Shown one piece after another: positions 56,024 through 63,890 of a DNA stretch of 64,000 nucleotides. A program made the translations under genes and the position numbers. The stretch covers positions 1 through 64,000 of the forward strand of contig NZ_NBZV01000007.1 of assembly GCF_002379095.1 (NCBI RefSeq), read 5' to 3'. The notes under the pieces are model-generated. The model ran no database searches, was not told where the DNA came from, and worked only from the letters and a program-made list of their open reading frames with translations. Position 1 is the first letter of the stretch. The number at the start of each line of letters is the position of its first letter. The DNA comes from Polaromonas sp. AER18D-145. Lineage in GTDB: Bacteria > Pseudomonadota > Gammaproteobacteria > Burkholderiales > Burkholderiaceae_C.

Positions 56024-57186
56024 GGGTCGGTCTTTCGGTGGGGCAGGGCGTCGGGCCCGCCATGATGGATGCGCCAGGCGATCGCGGCGCCGGCGATGGT
56101 GGCCGCAAACAGCGCTATCGCGGCAGCATTGAGGAGGGCACCGGTGCTGCGCAGCGGGTCACCTGCCATTCCAGCGACCAGGCGCAGCAACAGGGAGAGA
56201 TGCAACACGGCCAGCGGCACGTAGAAAAAGGCGCCGAACTGCAGCTTGACGCGTGCAATGGCCGGCAGGATGACCGGTGCATGGCCCATCATCATGCTGA
56301 CGATGAAGCCCAGGCCGAGGGCGTGCAGTGCGGCGTCGCGCAGGGGCAGGCCCAGGGCGGTGGCAGCCCACGCAGCACCCGCCACGGCCAGCCAAGCGTA
56401 GCCGCCTAGCAGACAAACCGCCATGTAACGGCTGAGTCCGTGCGCCCGGACGGTGTGGCGGGCAATGTCGAAGACTGCCAGCCACAGCGCCAGCAGGGCC
56501 AGCGCTGCGCCATACAACAGACCGCCGGCGACGGGTGCCAGGGCCGAACAGGCCGCGCCGGCAAGCAGCGCTGCCAGCACGGCCTGCAGCGACAGCTCCG
56601 CGGCGGGTCGCCGGCGCATCAACCGCGTCATTTCCAGGCGCTCGGCGGCGATGGTCATCACGAGAAAGGCGAACCACCAGGGCAGCGGCGCAACGCTGCC
56701 AAGGGCCGTGGCGAACAGCAGGTTGCCTGTCAGCCACGCTCCCGCGGCGACCAGCAGAAGCCAGGTGTGGGCGGCGCGCTGGCGCCGCACGATCACGATG
56801 TTGACCGCGGTGAAGATGGCCGCAGCGGCCACGCCCAGCCACGCGCCCGGCCCGGGCTGACCCAGCAGCAGGAGCGCGCCCCCTGCACCCGAGGCCAGCG
56901 GCGCCAGGAAAGCGGTGCGCAGCTTGACGGCCACGGCCCGTTCAATGCCGATGACGGTGCCGAGAAAACCGCAGATCATCAGAGCCGCATGGGCCAGCGC
57001 GGCCTGGCCGGGCCAGGTGGCATCCGGCAGGACGGGAAGTGCCACGCCCGCGCGCAGCAGTCCGCCTGCGATGCCGGCCAGCAGCGACAGAGCGACCCCT
57101 GCCAGCAGCAGTGGCCGCACGGCCAGGGTGATCCACCGTGGCACCGTCTGGCGTTGCGCTTGGCGGGGGCGGCGCGACGTGTTCAC
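56020..57186 (-). CDS. Polytopic membrane protein linked to the NO-response genes
   Basis: 388 residues from GTG 57186, a GTGA overlap with the upstream stop; the longer frame to 57246 would enter that gene. About eleven to twelve hydrophobic segments. Short likenesses to NnrS (SMMMGHAPVILPAIARVKLQ, HALGLGFIVSMMMGH with His) suggest a distant member of the same fold or of haem-containing integral proteins. No assigned function. Confidence 0.75.
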   Translation of the reverse strand: MNTSRRPRQAQRQTVPRWITLAVRPLLLAGVALSLLAGIAGGLLRAGVALPVLPDATWPGQAALAHAALMICGFLGTVIGIERAVAVKLRTAFLAPLASGAGGALLLLGQPGPGAWLGVAAAAIFTAVNIVIVRRQRAAHTWLLLVAAGAWLTGNLLFATALGSVAPLPWWFAFLVMTIAAERLEMTRLMRRRPAAELSLQAVLAALLAGAACSALAPVAGGLLYGAALALLALWLAVFDIARHTVRAHGLSRYMAVCLLGGYAWLAVAGAAWAATALGLPLRDAALHALGLGFIVSMMMGHAPVILPAIARVKLQFGAFFYVPLAVLHLSLLLRLVAGMAGDPLRSTGALLNAAAIALFAATIAGAAIAWRIHHGGPDALPHRKTDP

Positions 57187-57521
57187 CACTGCATGAAGCG
57201 CCTGGCGCGTTCGCTCATCCGGTCGGCGGACCAGGGCGGTTCCCACACCAGTTCAACTTCAATCAGCAATTCCGGCGGTGCCACGCGGTCCAGCTCGGTC
57301 TCAACCTCGTCGATGATGAGATCGGCGACCGGGCACGCGGCGGATGTCATGGTCAGCCGGACATGCAGTTTCTCGGCGCTCACGGTGACGCCATAGATGA
57401 GCCCGACATCGACGATGCTCATGGCAACCTCCGGGTCGACCACCCGCGTCAGTGCCGCCACCAGGGGCTGCCGCAGTGCCTCAGGGCCTTCGTAGGGAAA
57501 TGGCGCTTTGGGCTCAGTCAT
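57183..57521 (-). CDS. DUF59 / MIP18-type iron-sulfur assembly protein
   Basis: 112 residues. Motifs VVDPEVAMSIVDVGLIYGV and LTMTSAACPVADLI are those of the PaaD/SufT family, which helps in Fe-S cluster insertion or repair; the Cys in TSAACPV is the conserved one. In an NO-regulated run it may repair nitrosylated Fe-S centres, possibly that of NsrR itself. It ends overlapping the start of the membrane-protein gene. Confidence 0.88.
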   Translation of the reverse strand: MTEPKAPFPYEGPEALRQPLVAALTRVVDPEVAMSIVDVGLIYGVTVSAEKLHVRLTMTSAACPVADLIIDEVETELDRVAPPELLIEVELVWEPPWSADRMSERARRFMQW

Positions 57522-57541
57522 GGCAGCTCCGGCATCAGCGC

Positions 57542-58012
57542 TCAGACGGCGTGTTTTGCCACCGGCGTGGGCGGAGTTCTGTCGATAAACAGCACCTTGG
57601 CCAGCGCCTGGCGGTTCTGGACCAGGTCGGCCAGGGTGTAGCGGTCCAGCACGGTGTAGAAGGCCTCGACCGCTTCACCGAGCACACCACGCAGCCGGCA
57701 GATGCGTGTGATCGCGCAGTGGTTGAACTCATCAGAAAAACATTCGGCCACCACCGCCGCGCCCTCGGTCTGGCGCACCACCGCGCCGACACCGACCAGT
57801 TCGGGCGGCATGGCCAGTTCGAGCCCGCCGCCCTTGCCGCGCACATTGGCCAGCCAGCCGTTTTTGCCGAGCAGGTGCACCACCTTGGTCAGATGGTTTT
57901 CCGACACGTCGAAAGAGGTCGCGATTTCGGCAATCGTGGCGCGTTTCTGGGGCTGCGCGGCCAGGTAGATCAGCACACGCAAGCTGTAGTCGGTAAAGGC
58001 GGTGAGTTTCAT
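57542..58012 (-). CDS. nsrR: NsrR-type Rrf2 family NO-sensing repressor
   Basis: 156 residues. The opening MKLTAFTDYSLRVLIYLA and helix-turn-helix TIAEIATSFDVSENHLTKVV are typical of NsrR. The cluster-binding Cys are Cys91, Cys99 and Cys105 (CFSDEFNHCAITRIC), followed by RLRGVL. It is expected to hold an Fe-S cluster that reacts with NO, releasing DNA. It sits inside the run it presumably controls through the operator at 60991-61011. Confidence 0.92.
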   Translation of the reverse strand: MKLTAFTDYSLRVLIYLAAQPQKRATIAEIATSFDVSENHLTKVVHLLGKNGWLANVRGKGGGLELAMPPELVGVGAVVRQTEGAAVVAECFSDEFNHCAITRICRLRGVLGEAVEAFYTVLDRYTLADLVQNRQALAKVLFIDRTPPTPVAKHAV

Positions 58013-58029
58013 GGGGTGAATGTAAGGCC

Positions 58030-58281
58030 TCAGCCGCGTACCTGGAAGTCGATCACGATTTCCCCCGGTTCGCTCCGGACATAGGCGATGCCCAGCTTTT
58101 CGCCGAAGGCCTGCTGCAGTTGGCTCAGCAGGGGCAGGGGGTCGTGGTCGTTGACGAAACGCATGGTTTCCCCGGGGTGCAGGCTTTCCAGGGCGCCGAA
58201 GATGGCCGCGTGGCGGAAGCGTTTGGCAACACCGCGGGCGTCGAAGGGGTGGATGTTGTGGAGGGGCTGGATCTCGCTCAT
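58030..58281 (-). CDS. DUF2249 small protein
   Basis: 83 residues from ATG 58281. The core ALESLHPGETMRFVNDHDPLPLLSQLQ is the DUF2249 signature (HDPxPL). These small proteins often neighbour NO reductase and hemerythrin genes; biochemical role unknown. A second, related copy begins the run (60660-60947). Confidence 0.87.
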   Translation of the reverse strand: MSEIQPLHNIHPFDARGVAKRFRHAAIFGALESLHPGETMRFVNDHDPLPLLSQLQQAFGEKLGIAYVRSEPGEIVIDFQVRG

Positions 58282-58317
58282 GATGAAAACGCCAATAGAA
58301 AAATCGGGAAAGGACGC

Positions 58318-58338
58318 AAGGCCGGCACGGCCGGCCTT
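58318..58338 (-). terminator. Hairpin downstream of the NO reductase gene
   Basis: AAGGCCGGC-ACG-GCCGGCCTT, perfect 9-bp stem 11 bases after the qNOR stop, without T-tract. Likely a partial terminator or mRNA-stability element that sets qNOR above the downstream genes. Confidence 0.5.
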
Positions 58339-58348
58339 GCGAGGGAGG

Positions 58349-60628
58349 TCAGAGACCGGCCACCGCCTTGACTGTGATGGCGCTGGCGGGTTGAACCACC
58401 GCGGGACGCCGCAGCAGGCGCACGGCATACCAGGCCAGCAGGACCGCACCGATGGCGAACAGGATGTCGCCGGGTACCCGCATCCAGACCAGGGTTTCCA
58501 TCACGGGTGAGTGGATGATTTCCGGCGAGCGGGCGTACCACAGGCCTTTGCTCACGCTGGCCCAGGCCTGGTAAATGCCGGCTGGCAGCAGCGACAGAAA
58601 GACCATCATCGCCAGGCCGATGTTCAGGCTCCAGAAGGCAGGCTTGAGGAGGTTGTCGGCATGCAGGTGGCGCGCATACAGGCCGCGCAGGCAGAACAGC
58701 ATCAGGCCGATGCCAAGCATGCCATACACCCCGAACAGGGCGGCGTGGCCATGGGCTGCGGTCATGTTCAGGCCCTGCACATAGTAGAGCGAGGCCGGCG
58801 GGTTGATGGCAAAGCCGAGCAGGCCGGCACCGACGGTGTTCCAGAAGCCGACAGCGACAAAACACATGACAGGCCATTTGTAGGCAGCCAGCCAGGGCAG
58901 GGTTTGGGAACGGCGGTAGGTTTGCAGGGCTTCCAGGCCGATCAGCGTCAGGGGCACAACTTCCAGCGCGGAGAACACCGCACCGACGGCGATCACCGAG
59001 GTGGGCGTGCCGGTGAAATAGAGGTGATGCAGCGTGCCCAGGATGCCGCCGAACAGGAACACGATGGTCTCGGCGATGATGGCGCGGTTGGCGCTTTCGG
59101 TGCGAACCAGTCCCAGCTTGGTGAAGATCAGAGCAACCACGGCGGTGGCGAACACCTCGAAGAACCCCTCCACCCAGAGGTGGACCAGCCACCAGCGCCA
59201 GTACTCGACCATCGAGTAATGCGTGTTCTGGCCCCAGGTCAGCGACGTCGCGTAGAAGCCGCCTATGCAGGTGGCCGACAGGAAGACCATGGCGATCAGG
59301 CCGCGGGTTTCCGAAGGTTTTTTCAGCGCCGGCCAGAGGGCGCGGCCGAGCAGAAACACCCAGAACAGCAGACCCACGAACAGCAGGATTTGCCAGACGC
59401 GGCCCATGCTGGTGAATTCCAGCCCCTGGTTGCCGACCCAGAAGCTGAAGTCCACGCCGCGGTGCTGCAGCGTGCCCAGCCAGCCGGTCACGGTGGAGCC
59501 GACCACGATGGCAATCAGCGCCCAGAACAGAACGTCCACACCGAGCTTTTGCAGCTTGGGTTCCCGCCCCGACAGCAGGGGGGCGATGTAGAGGCCGGTG
59601 GCCAGCCAGGCGGTGGCGATCCAGAAGATGCCGACCTGGGTGTGCACCGTGCGGCTCACCACATAAGGCAATACCTGGGCCAGCGGCAGACCGAAGAAGG
59701 ACTGGCCTTCGACGGCGTAGTGCGCCGTAACCACACCCATGGCGATCTGCAGCAGCATGAGACCGACCACGGCAAAGAAGTACTTGCGCGTGGCCTTCAT
59801 CGAGGGCGTGGCGACCGCGCCCAGCAAAGGGTCGGCCTTGGGCGGCAGGGCCTCCGGCTCATGCCGCTGGCTGCCGTGCAGCCACAACATGGCGGCGATG
59901 GCACCGAGCAGCAGGACGATGCTGACCATCGACCAGATCGCGGCCGAGTCGGTCATCTTGTTGCCCACCAGTGGCTCATGCGGCCAGTTGCTGGTGTAAG
60001 ACAGGTTTTCCTCCCCGGGCCGGTCGGTGGTCGCGGCCCAGGACGTCCAGAAGAAGAAGGCTGCGAGGGCCTGGCGATCTGCCGCATCCGGCAGCAGGTT
60101 GCCCGTCATCGCGTACTGGTCACGCAGCTTGTCCAGCAGCACATCGCTGCCGAACAGGGCGTTGTAGTGACCCGCCACTTCGCGGATCGCCTGCGCACGG
60201 TCGCGTGACACGGTGACAGTTTCGCTGGTGGGGTCGTAGGTGTTGCGCCGCATTTCCTCCTTCAGCGCAGCATCGACCGCGCCGCGGTCGGACGCTGTCA
60301 TGGCCGACGGATCCTTGCGCAAGGCCTGCGTATGGATGGTCTGGAGCGCCGTTGCTTCCCGGTGCAGCCAGTCGGCCGACCAGTCCGGCGCCAGATAGGC
60401 GCCGTGGCCCCAGACGCTGCCTTGCTGCTGGCCGCCGCTGGCCAGCCAGACCTGCTGGCCTTTCTGGACCTGCTCGCCGGTGAAAAGAACTTCGCCCGCG
60501 GTGGTGACGACGGCCTTGGGGATGGGCGGCGCTGTCAGGTAGATCTGCACGCCAAGGTAACCCAGGGCTCCAAACGACAGGACAAAGATGAAGCCGAGCC
60601 AGCGCCACAGCATGTTGTTGTTTTTCAT
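58349..60628 (-). CDS. norB: Quinol-dependent nitric oxide reductase (qNOR)
   Basis: 759 residues, the length of single-subunit qNOR (NorZ) rather than the ~450-residue NorB partner of NorC. A fused N-terminal cytochrome-c-like domain lacks haem-binding CxxCH. The haem-copper core shows HTQVGIFWIATAWL, HLWVEGFFEVFATAVVALIF, LHHLYFTGTP and MTAAHGHAALFGVYGM, with the His needed for haems b/b3 and the non-haem iron. It reduces NO to N2O with quinol. AAGGAA precedes ATG 60628. Confidence 0.95.
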   Translation of the reverse strand: MKNNNMLWRWLGFIFVLSFGALGYLGVQIYLTAPPIPKAVVTTAGEVLFTGEQVQKGQQVWLASGGQQQGSVWGHGAYLAPDWSADWLHREATALQTIHTQALRKDPSAMTASDRGAVDAALKEEMRRNTYDPTSETVTVSRDRAQAIREVAGHYNALFGSDVLLDKLRDQYAMTGNLLPDAADRQALAAFFFWTSWAATTDRPGEENLSYTSNWPHEPLVGNKMTDSAAIWSMVSIVLLLGAIAAMLWLHGSQRHEPEALPPKADPLLGAVATPSMKATRKYFFAVVGLMLLQIAMGVVTAHYAVEGQSFFGLPLAQVLPYVVSRTVHTQVGIFWIATAWLATGLYIAPLLSGREPKLQKLGVDVLFWALIAIVVGSTVTGWLGTLQHRGVDFSFWVGNQGLEFTSMGRVWQILLFVGLLFWVFLLGRALWPALKKPSETRGLIAMVFLSATCIGGFYATSLTWGQNTHYSMVEYWRWWLVHLWVEGFFEVFATAVVALIFTKLGLVRTESANRAIIAETIVFLFGGILGTLHHLYFTGTPTSVIAVGAVFSALEVVPLTLIGLEALQTYRRSQTLPWLAAYKWPVMCFVAVGFWNTVGAGLLGFAINPPASLYYVQGLNMTAAHGHAALFGVYGMLGIGLMLFCLRGLYARHLHADNLLKPAFWSLNIGLAMMVFLSLLPAGIYQAWASVSKGLWYARSPEIIHSPVMETLVWMRVPGDILFAIGAVLLAWYAVRLLRRPAVVQPASAITVKAVAGL

Positions 60629-60659
60629 CGCGTATTCCTTCTGGTTTCTGTAAAGGGGA

Positions 60660-60947
60660 TCAGGCGCCGCCGCAGGAGCCGCAGCATTGACCGTCGCTGT
60701 GGGCGGGCGCCAGCCGGGTGATGGCCACGCGCCAGGTCGCCGGTCCCTGTTCCAGGTAAGCCCAGCTGAACTTGCCTGGCCATTCGGCCTGGAACTGGTG
60801 ATGCAGCGGTTGCGGGTCATGGTCGTTGATCAATTCCATGGCCTGGCCAGCGCGGAGTTGGCTGAAGGTCGAGAAGATCAGGGGATGTCGTTCGCGGGGC
60901 GCAAGGGTGCGGATATCGAGCGCGGCAGGGGCAGAGGCATGGCTCAT
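60660..60947 (-). CDS. DUF2249 small protein with Cys-rich tail, first gene of the NO-response run
   Basis: 95 residues from ATG 60947. DUF2249 core ELINDHDPQPLHHQFQ. It ends in GQCCGSCGGA, a possible metal-binding tail absent from the other copy. It lies 44 bases downstream of the candidate NsrR operator and 31 bases before qNOR. Confidence 0.87.
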   Translation of the reverse strand: MSHASAPAALDIRTLAPRERHPLIFSTFSQLRAGQAMELINDHDPQPLHHQFQAEWPGKFSWAYLEQGPATWRVAITRLAPAHSDGQCCGSCGGA

Positions 60948-60990
60948 GGAGACTCCATTCAATAACAAGGACGGACAAGGATGATTTATA

Positions 60991-61011
60991 AGGTGCATAT
61001 ATAATACACCT
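60991..61011. promoter_or_regulatory. Candidate NsrR operator between the NO-response run and ubiU
   Basis: AGGTGCATA-TAT-AATACACCT, a near-perfect palindrome with A/T flanks, resembles the proteobacterial NsrR site AAGATGYATTT-N-AAATRCATCTT. An A/T-rich -10-like TATAAA lies beside it on the minus strand (60984-60989), so binding would block transcription of the run. Confidence 0.75.
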
Positions 61012-61187
61012 ATAAGAAGAAGCCATGACCATTTCCCTATTGATGCAGGTCAAATGGGCGGTTGATGGCCGCTCCCGTCGTTTCCCCGTCAGGCCTTGTC
61101 CTGGCATCCGCGCTGCTTCCCGCCGGAAGTTCAGGTGTTGGAGAAGCCGCTTGCGCCGATCGGCCTCGAGGGTCTTGAGCCCATTCC

Positions 61188-61201
61188 TTGACGGGGATCA
61201 G
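61188..61201 (+). promoter_or_regulatory. Candidate FNR/Anr box upstream of ubiU
   Basis: TTGAC-GGGG-ATCAG matches the FNR consensus TTGAT-N4-ATCAA at 8 of 10 positions and ends 78 bases before the ubiU start. ubiTUV are linked to anaerobic growth and Fnr in E. coli, which supports the reading. Confidence 0.5.
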
Positions 61202-61279
61202 AAAGTATCTGGAAGGATCGGCGTATGGTCGTGCGCTGTGACGGCTCCGTTCGGGGCCAGACGTCCGATCGCCACCCGC

Positions 61280-62329
61280 ATGACCACCTCTACACCTCTT
61301 GCCGAACCTGCCCTGTCCCCTTCAGCCCCTCCGGAACTGGTCTGCCCGGCCGGCAGCCTGCCGGCCCTGAAGGCCGCGGTGGACAACGGCGCCAGCTGTG
61401 TCTACCTGGGCCTGCGCGACGCAACCAACGCACGCAACTTTGCCGGCCTCAATTTCGACGAGGCCGCCATTGCCACGGGCATCCGTTATGCCCACGAGCG
61501 CGGCTGCAAGGTCTTCATGGCGCTCAACACCTATCCGCAGGCCGCCAACCCCGGTCCCTGGCGCGCGGCGCTAGACCAGGCCGTGGATCTGGGGGTGGAT
61601 GCCGTGATCCTCGCCGACCCCGGGCTCATGCAATATGCCGCCTCGCGTTATCCGGCGTTGCGCCTGCACCTGTCGGTGCAGGGCTCGGCCACGAATTACG
61701 AGGCCATCAACTTCTACCGCGAGCAGTTCGGCGTCGTTCGCGCGGTGTTGCCGCGCGTGTTGTCGCTGGAACAGGTGCGACAGGTCATTGACAAGACACC
61801 GGTGGAGATCGAGGTGTTCGGTTTTGGCAGCCTGTGCGTGATGGTGGAGGGGCGCTGCGCGCTGTCGTCGTATGTGACGGGCGAGTCGCCCAACACGCAC
61901 GGCGTGTGTTCGCCGGCCAAGTCCGTGCGCTGGCAGGAAACGCCGCGGGGACTGGAATCGCGTCTGGGCGGCGTGCTGATTGACCGGTATGCCAGCGGGG
62001 AAAACGCCGGCTACCCCACGCTGTGCAAGGGGCGCTTTGATGTGGGCGATGACGAGAGCTATTACGCCATCGAGGAGCCCGCCAGCCTGAACACGCTCGA
62101 ACTTCTGCCCCAGCTCATGAAGATGGGTGTACGCGCCATCAAGATCGAGGGTCGCCAGCGCAGCCTCGCCTATGTAGCGCAGGTGACGCGGGTCTGGCGC
62201 GAGGCGATCGACCACTGCGTTGCCAACCCGCACCGCTACGCACCAAAAACCAGCTGGATGGCCAGCCTCGACCAGGTGGCCGAAGGCCAGCAGCACACGC
62301 TGGGCGCTTACCACCGGCCCTGGAAATGA
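61280..62329 (+). CDS. ubiU: UbiU, oxygen-independent ubiquinone hydroxylation protein (peptidase U32 family)
   Basis: 349 residues from ATG 61280. U32 fold: ELVCPAGSLPALKAAVDNGASCVYLGL, FGFGSLCVMVEGRCALSSY and THGVCSP. The Cys for the [4Fe-4S] cluster are in GRCALS, GVCSP and PTLCKGRF, as in UbiU. With UbiV it hydroxylates the quinone ring without O2, probably with prephenate as oxygen donor. It overlaps ubiV as ATGA. Confidence 0.92.
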   Translation: MTTSTPLAEPALSPSAPPELVCPAGSLPALKAAVDNGASCVYLGLRDATNARNFAGLNFDEAAIATGIRYAHERGCKVFMALNTYPQAANPGPWRAALDQAVDLGVDAVILADPGLMQYAASRYPALRLHLSVQGSATNYEAINFYREQFGVVRAVLPRVLSLEQVRQVIDKTPVEIEVFGFGSLCVMVEGRCALSSYVTGESPNTHGVCSPAKSVRWQETPRGLESRLGGVLIDRYASGENAGYPTLCKGRFDVGDDESYYAIEEPASLNTLELLPQLMKMGVRAIKIEGRQRSLAYVAQVTRVWREAIDHCVANPHRYAPKTSWMASLDQVAEGQQHTLGAYHRPWK

Positions 62330-63246
62330 TGGAAACCCGCACCATGAAAATCGCCCTGGGCCCGCTGCTGTATTACTGGCAGCGCGAGACCGTCTTCAAT
62401 TTTTACGACGCGGTCGCCGCGACGCCGGTGGACGTGGTCTACCTCGGCGAAACCGTGTGTTCGCGGCGCCATGAGTTGCGCCTGGCCGACTGGCTGGACA
62501 TCGCGGCCCGCCTGCGCGCTGCCGGCAAGGAGGTGGTGCTTTCGACCCAGGTGCTGCTGGAGTCGGGCAGCGACGTCGGCACCATGCACAGGATCACGGC
62601 CAATGGCGATTTCCGGGTCGAGGCCAACGACATGGGCGCCGTCCACCGCCTGGCCGGCAAGCTGCCGTTTGTGGCCGGCCCGCACCTCAACCTGTACAAC
62701 CCGGCTTCGCTGCAATGGATGGCCTCGCTGGGCGCCAGCCGCTGGGTCATGCCGCTGGAGATGAAGCACGGTGATCTGGCGCTGCTGCAGCAGGACCGCC
62801 CGCCCGGTCTGGAGACCGAGGTGTTTGCCTACGGGCGCATGCCGCTGGCCTATTCGGCGCGCTGCTTTACCGCGCGGCAGCGCAACCTGCCCAAGGACGA
62901 CTGCCGCTTCAGTTGCCTCGACCACCCGGACGGCCTGATGCTCAGGACCCGGGAGAGCGAGGAGTTCCTGGTGCTCAATGGCACACAGACCCAGTCGGCC
63001 CGCGTCTACAACCTGGTTGAGGCGCTGGAGGACATGCGTGCCGCGGGTGTGGATGTGGTGCGCCTGAGTCCGCAGGCGCAGCACATGGCAGAGGTGATCG
63101 CCCTGTTCGATGCAGCGCGCAAGCAGGTGCTGACGCCGCAGGAGGCGCTGGCGCGCATGCAGCCCCTCATGCCGGAGAAGGGCTGCAATGGCTACTGGCA
63201 CGGCCGTCCCGGCCTGGAGCAGGTGGCGTCCGCGGTGGCGGGCTGA
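62326..63246 (+). CDS. ubiV: UbiV, oxygen-independent ubiquinone hydroxylation protein (peptidase U32 family)
   Basis: 306 residues from the ATGA overlap; MKIALGPLLYYW at 62344 is the usual start of the family and an alternative. The Fe-S Cys are in TVCSRRHEL and in ARCFTARQRN with KDDCRFSC, the C-N12-C-N3-C pattern of UbiV. It forms a complex with UbiU; both are needed for anaerobic ubiquinone. Confidence 0.93.
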   Translation: MMETRTMKIALGPLLYYWQRETVFNFYDAVAATPVDVVYLGETVCSRRHELRLADWLDIAARLRAAGKEVVLSTQVLLESGSDVGTMHRITANGDFRVEANDMGAVHRLAGKLPFVAGPHLNLYNPASLQWMASLGASRWVMPLEMKHGDLALLQQDRPPGLETEVFAYGRMPLAYSARCFTARQRNLPKDDCRFSCLDHPDGLMLRTRESEEFLVLNGTQTQSARVYNLVEALEDMRAAGVDVVRLSPQAQHMAEVIALFDAARKQVLTPQEALARMQPLMPEKGCNGYWHGRPGLEQVASAVAG

Positions 63247-63258
63247 GGGCTGACAACG

Positions 63259-63876
63259 ATGTACCACGGTGAACGTTTCAACAGCATCAGCCACCTCGTC
63301 GGCGCCGGGTTGGCGGTGGCGGGTTCGGCCGGGCTGATCGTGCCCGCCGGTTTTGTGGGCGACCCCTGGAAAATTGTGAGCTTCAGCATCTACGGCGCCA
63401 TGCTGGTGGCGCTGTACGTCTTTTCCACGCTGTACCACAGCGTACGCGGCCGTGCCAAAAACGTGCTGCGCAAGTTCGACCATTGTTCGATCTACCTGCT
63501 GATCGCCGGCAGCTACACGCCCTTCGCGCTGGTGTCGCTGCGCGGTGCCTGGGGCTGGTCCTTGCTGGGCGTGGTGTGGAGCCTGGCGCTGCTGGGCATC
63601 GTGCAGGAAATCTGGCTGGCCAAGGGCGCACGCGTGCTGTCATTGGTCATTTATGTGCTGATGGGTTGGCTGGCGCTGGTGGCGGTGTCGCCCTTGTGGA
63701 CCGCCCTGACGCCCCCGGGTTTTGCCTGGCTGGCCGCGGGCGGCGCCTGCTACACCCTGGGCATAGGTTTTTATGCCACCGACCACAAGGTGCGCCACGG
63801 CCACGGTCTGTGGCACCTGTTTGTGCTGGGCGGCAGCATTTGCCATTTCATCACCGTGCTGTTTTACGTCGCCTGA
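63259..63876 (+). CDS. Hemolysin III / PAQR family membrane protein
   Basis: 205 residues with seven predicted membrane helices. Family motifs: NSISHLVGAGLAVAGSAGL, STLYHSVRG, RKFDHCSIYLLIAGSYTPF and a C-terminal HGLWHLFVLGGSICHF, giving the conserved Ser/His/Asp/His set. A presumed hydrolase or membrane-lipid-related protein; not a proven toxin. It is inserted between ubiV and the likely ubiT with tight spacing (12 and 14 bases). Confidence 0.92.
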   Translation: MYHGERFNSISHLVGAGLAVAGSAGLIVPAGFVGDPWKIVSFSIYGAMLVALYVFSTLYHSVRGRAKNVLRKFDHCSIYLLIAGSYTPFALVSLRGAWGWSLLGVVWSLALLGIVQEIWLAKGARVLSLVIYVLMGWLALVAVSPLWTALTPPGFAWLAAGGACYTLGIGFYATDHKVRHGHGLWHLFVLGGSICHFITVLFYVA

Positions 63877-63890
63877 TTGTCCGGATCGCC

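Larger units (their letters stand above)
60948..61279. other. Divergent control region of the NO-response run and ubiUV
   Basis: 332 bases without a gene. It contains the candidate NsrR palindrome near the left side and an FNR-like box at 61188-61201. Frames open through this stretch toward ubiU (from 61025), but their sequence is basic and low in quality, and ubiU family members start at about 61280. Confidence 0.6.

Noticed and set aside
61025..61279. Longer ubiU start
   Set aside because: The extra ~85 residues are Arg-rich and unlike any UbiU; the family start is near 61280.
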